Translations under genes and position numbers: made by a program
Shown here: positions 5,709-7,743 of the stretch, one piece after another
Numbering within the stretch: the first letter of the stretch is position 1
Layout: each line of letters starts with the position of its first letter
Assembly: GCA_903819605.1 (NCBI GenBank)
Contig: CAIJEA010000486.1
Location: forward strand, 1 to 7,743
Source: an uncultured cyanobacterium
GTDB lineage: Bacteria > Cyanobacteriota > Cyanobacteriia > Pseudanabaenales > Pseudanabaenaceae
DNA: 7,743 nt
Direction: 5' to 3'
The notes under the pieces: model-generated
What the model saw: the letters and a program-made list of their open reading frames with translations, nothing else
Database searches by the model: none
Told to the model about the DNA's origin: nothing

Positions 5709-7439
5709 TTAGCCTCCTAGTTCGGCAATGTATTTCTGGGCTTGTTGGTAAATATATGTATCACTCTGATTTTCAAGTAGCTTTACTATTGCTCGAAAAT
5801 CTACTAATGCCGCTTGTGGATTATAAACTGCTCGATTACTCAAACCACGAAAGTAGTAGGCTTGAACATTTTGAGGCTCGAGACGAATAGCTCTGCTCAG
5901 ATCAGAACTAGCCCCTTGGTGATCTTCTAAAAAGTATTTTGCTATGCCGCGTTCCAAGTAAGATTCAACGTGGTCAGATTTAATGTGGAGTACTACATTG
6001 TAATCATTGATAGAACCAGCGTAATCTCCTAGTTGAGATATAGCTACTCCACGGAGATAATACCCGTAATGATCGGAAGGTTTGATTCTGATCGCTTCAT
6101 TATAATCAGATAGAGAACTCTCTACATCTCCTAACTGAAATTTTGCAATACCTCTACCTAGATAATCTTCACCAGTTTGAGGGAAAGATCTAACTGCTAC
6201 TTGAAAATCTTCCTTAGCAGATTCGTCATTAAGGCTTTTAAAGGTCAAACCGCGAAAGGCATAAGCAATAATATAGTTTGGGTTGCAACTAATTGCTTCT
6301 GTGAAGGAAATTAGTGCTTGTTGGTAATCTTCGCGCTGGAGTTCTGCACGACCGCGCTCAAAAAATTCTATGGCTCGGCTTTCTCTATATTGATAAGTAA
6401 CTTGATCTTCGATAGGTTTAATGTCATCATCTCTCAATCCCAAAACTTCTTGTAAATCCTTCAGATGTCCAATAGTACTTTCATCAAGAGGGAACTTATG
6501 TTGAGTTGCCCTTTGCAGAGCTCTTTGATAACGATCTAAACTTTTTAACCGCTTGCGATCTGGTTCGAGGACTTCATTTTCTATGGTGTTTGAAACCTCA
6601 TCAGATATTCCCCACTGCTCTCGTCTAAGTTCTAAAATCTCCTGACCTACAATCGCAATTTCACCATTGTGGGCATATTTTTCCACTAAATGACGATACT
6701 CTAATTTCTTATCAACTATTGCCTTAGAAATTAAGATCTTAATTCCCTGTTTTTGACTAAAAATATCTGGCTTCATCGCAGGCTTAGCCGACTGCACATG
6801 ACGCTTAGCATACTCATGCAACTCATCCGCCGAGATCATCCCATCACCATCAGACTCCGCCGCCCCCGACTCAATCCCCTGCACGATGTAATTTGTATAG
6901 AGCGACAGTTCTCCCTCCTTATCTTCATAGGATTTTTGCGTTGAAGTCGAAGAAGTCAACACCACACTCCCCTCCACCTCAAGCTGTGGCTTCAGATTGA
7001 TATCTACACTTTTAGCTAGCCAACCCTCCGCAAATGCCCCACTATAGCAACAGTCCAAAATCAACACATGCTGACGTTGATAGCTATGATCACGCATGAT
7101 GCCTTGGATGAAACTAGCAGGGACAGAATTCGCCTTAAAAGTATCTTTACTAGTGCGGCGCGTTGCCAGATATAGGCGATCGCTATCGTCAGTAATCCCA
7201 TGCCCCGAAAAATAGAGCAAACCCAAATCACCCTTTTGACAACTTTGAAACAACAAATCGATCCCTGTTTGCATTGCCTCTAAATCAGGATCGATCAGCG
7301 TCTTGACCTCATCAAAAGCCCCAAGCTCAGGACTTTGCAACACACGCAGCATAGCCGCCACATCCTTTGGCGCAGCCGCAAGGGGTGGCAAACCTGCCTC
7401 ATACTGACTCACCCCAATCAATAGAGCCTTCTTAGCCAC
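5709..7439 (-). CDS. Caspase-family (orthocaspase) protease with EF-hand, tandem helical modules and six TPRs
   Basis: The 576-residue protein is built of four parts. The caspase domain (about 3-225) begins KKALLIGVSQY and has the catalytic dyad His80 in YFSGHG and Cys131 in DCCYSG, so it should be an active cysteine protease. An EF-hand-like loop with DGDGMISADE (195-206) suggests calcium control, as in many metacaspases. Residues about 247-347 hold two related helical modules, ending WGISDEVSNTIENEV (276-290) and LGLRDDDIKPIEDQV (333-347). Six TPRs (about 357-557) form a probable protein-binding or sensing scaffold. There is no signal peptide or membrane span, so it is cytoplasmic. I chose the GTG at 7439: it gives the usual MAKKALLIG-type N-terminus and has AAGGA 8 nt upstream, whereas extension to a TTG at 7481 adds 14 unconserved residues. 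It overlaps the upstream gene by 8 nt, so the two form an operon. Likely role: regulated cell death or defence (inference). Confidence 0.92.
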   Translation of the reverse strand: MAKKALLIGVSQYEAGLPPLAAAPKDVAAMLRVLQSPELGAFDEVKTLIDPDLEAMQTGIDLLFQSCQKGDLGLLYFSGHGITDDSDRLYLATRRTSKDTFKANSVPASFIQGIMRDHSYQRQHVLILDCCYSGAFAEGWLAKSVDINLKPQLEVEGSVVLTSSTSTQKSYEDKEGELSLYTNYIVQGIESGAAESDGDGMISADELHEYAKRHVQSAKPAMKPDIFSQKQGIKILISKAIVDKKLEYRHLVEKYAHNGEIAIVGQEILELRREQWGISDEVSNTIENEVLEPDRKRLKSLDRYQRALQRATQHKFPLDESTIGHLKDLQEVLGLRDDDIKPIEDQVTYQYRESRAIEFFERGRAELQREDYQQALISFTEAISCNPNYIIAYAFRGLTFKSLNDESAKEDFQVAVRSFPQTGEDYLGRGIAKFQLGDVESSLSDYNEAIRIKPSDHYGYYLRGVAISQLGDYAGSINDYNVVLHIKSDHVESYLERGIAKYFLEDHQGASSDLSRAIRLEPQNVQAYYFRGLSNRAVYNPQAALVDFRAIVKLLENQSDTYIYQQAQKYIAELGG

Positions 7440-7743
7440 TGGCAGAATCCTTTTTTCGCTTGTCCAATAGCCCACTAGCAATTTTTTCGGCAGTCAAGGC
7501 AGCTTTTTCGCCAGTAGTTTCGATAGTTACCTCGAAATCGCCATCTTTCACATGGATCTTCATCGGCTTTTCTGCAAACTTGCTGCCAACAAATCCCATA
7601 AAGCTAACAACTTTGTCTAACGAAACCTTTGCAGTCAACACGCCCACCAACTTATCCCATCCAGCCTTACTACCCGCTTCAGAGCTTAGATCGTCAGTAC
7701 GCTCCACAGATTCGGCATCGCCTTGTTCGCGCAACTGCTTCAG
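7432..7743 (-). CDS. Small protein upstream of the caspase gene (cut by right edge); possible EACC1-like effector-associated component
   Basis: The frame is open to the last base and encodes at least the C-terminal 103 residues. The true start is probably outside the window; the TTG at 7734 has nothing to recommend it. Visible are a charged, Glu/Asp/Ser-rich start, a hydrophobic helix around VVSFMGFVGSKFA, a two-strand hairpin MKIHVKDGDFEVTIETT, an amphipathic helix ALTAEKIASGLL, and a basic tail RKKDSASG. The small size, the hairpin-then-helix ending and the position directly before a caspase-family effector recall the small EACC1-type 'effector-associated constant component' proteins encoded beside bacterial caspase and other conflict effectors. 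This is a pattern-level resemblance only. Its TAA stop overlaps the caspase GTG by 8 nt, so the products are probably made together and may interact. Confidence 0.7.
   Translation of the reverse strand: MKQLREQGDAESVERTDDLSSEAGSKAGWDKLVGVLTAKVSLDKVVSFMGFVGSKFAEKPMKIHVKDGDFEVTIETTGEKAALTAEKIASGLLDKRKKDSASG
7448..7452 (-). promoter_or_regulatory. Ribosome-binding site of the caspase gene
   Basis: AAGGA on the minus strand, 8 nt before the GTG at 7439 and inside the end of the upstream gene. It decides in favour of the GTG over the in-frame TTG at 7481. Confidence 0.55.

Larger units (their letters stand above)
1722..7183. repeat. Scattered HIP1 octamers (12 sites)
   Basis: The palindrome GCGATCGC occurs at 1722, 1926, 2683, 2872, 3217, 3337, 3661, 3826, 5124, 5301, 5511 and 7176 (start positions). 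HIP1 over-representation is a hallmark of many cyanobacterial genomes. The sites are single octamers lying mostly inside genes, and this entry marks only the span that contains them. Five lie in the dehydrogenase gene at its densest; none lie in glmM, clpP or the Rpn gene. Confidence 0.9.

Noticed and set aside
6753..6944. Plus-strand open frame of 63 codons inside the caspase gene
   Set aside because: Antisense to the conserved EF-hand and caspase C-terminal region, so treated as a chance frame.
7440..7481. TTG start 14 codons upstream for the caspase gene
   Set aside because: The extra residues come before the conserved KKALLIG start, and the GTG at 7439 has an AAGGA site at the right distance.
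1..7743. CRISPR array, tRNA or rRNA gene
   Set aside because: No regularly spaced direct repeats with unique spacers and no cloverleaf or rRNA-like stretch was seen on either strand.

Overview
The window is cyanobacterial chromosomal DNA, most like a filamentous Pseudanabaena-type organism (the genus is an inference). The evidence is 12 perfect copies of the HIP1 octamer GCGATCGC in 7.7 kb, where chance predicts about 0.1, together with a cyanobacterial-type ClpP, a XisH/XisI pair, and a caspase-like protease carrying an EF-hand and TPRs. No rRNA, tRNA, CRISPR array or complete insertion sequence was seen.

Left part (1-3872), mostly housekeeping. The 5' part of glmM (cell-wall precursor synthesis) runs off the left edge on the minus strand. 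Upstream of it is clpP, with a strong intrinsic terminator in the short gap between them. Next comes a small gene for a predicted exported protein built from two helical repeats. A 247-bp divergent intergenic region follows, holding a tandem 18-bp repeat and a GC-rich hairpin with a T-tract. Then come plus-strand sufE (Fe-S cluster assembly) and a convergent minus-strand metal-dependent dehydrogenase of the glycerol dehydrogenase family. A palindromic element lies in the gap between those two genes.

Right part (3986-7743), accessory. A plus-strand Rpn/PD-(D/E)XK nuclease with a C-terminal DUF4351-like domain converges on a minus-strand cluster. In transcription order, the cluster is a small protein cut by the right edge, a caspase-EF-hand-TPR protein, xisH and xisI. 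The small protein and the caspase overlap by 8 nt, xisH follows after 61 nt, and xisH and xisI overlap by 13 nt with an in-gene ribosome-binding site. Adjacent PD-(D/E)XK families and a caspase effector with an overlapping small partner look like a conflict or cell-death module. The individual families are recognisable; the idea that they work as one system is inference.

No gene-free stretch exceeds 300 bases. Domain calls come from motif recognition in the translated sequence. No database search was possible.
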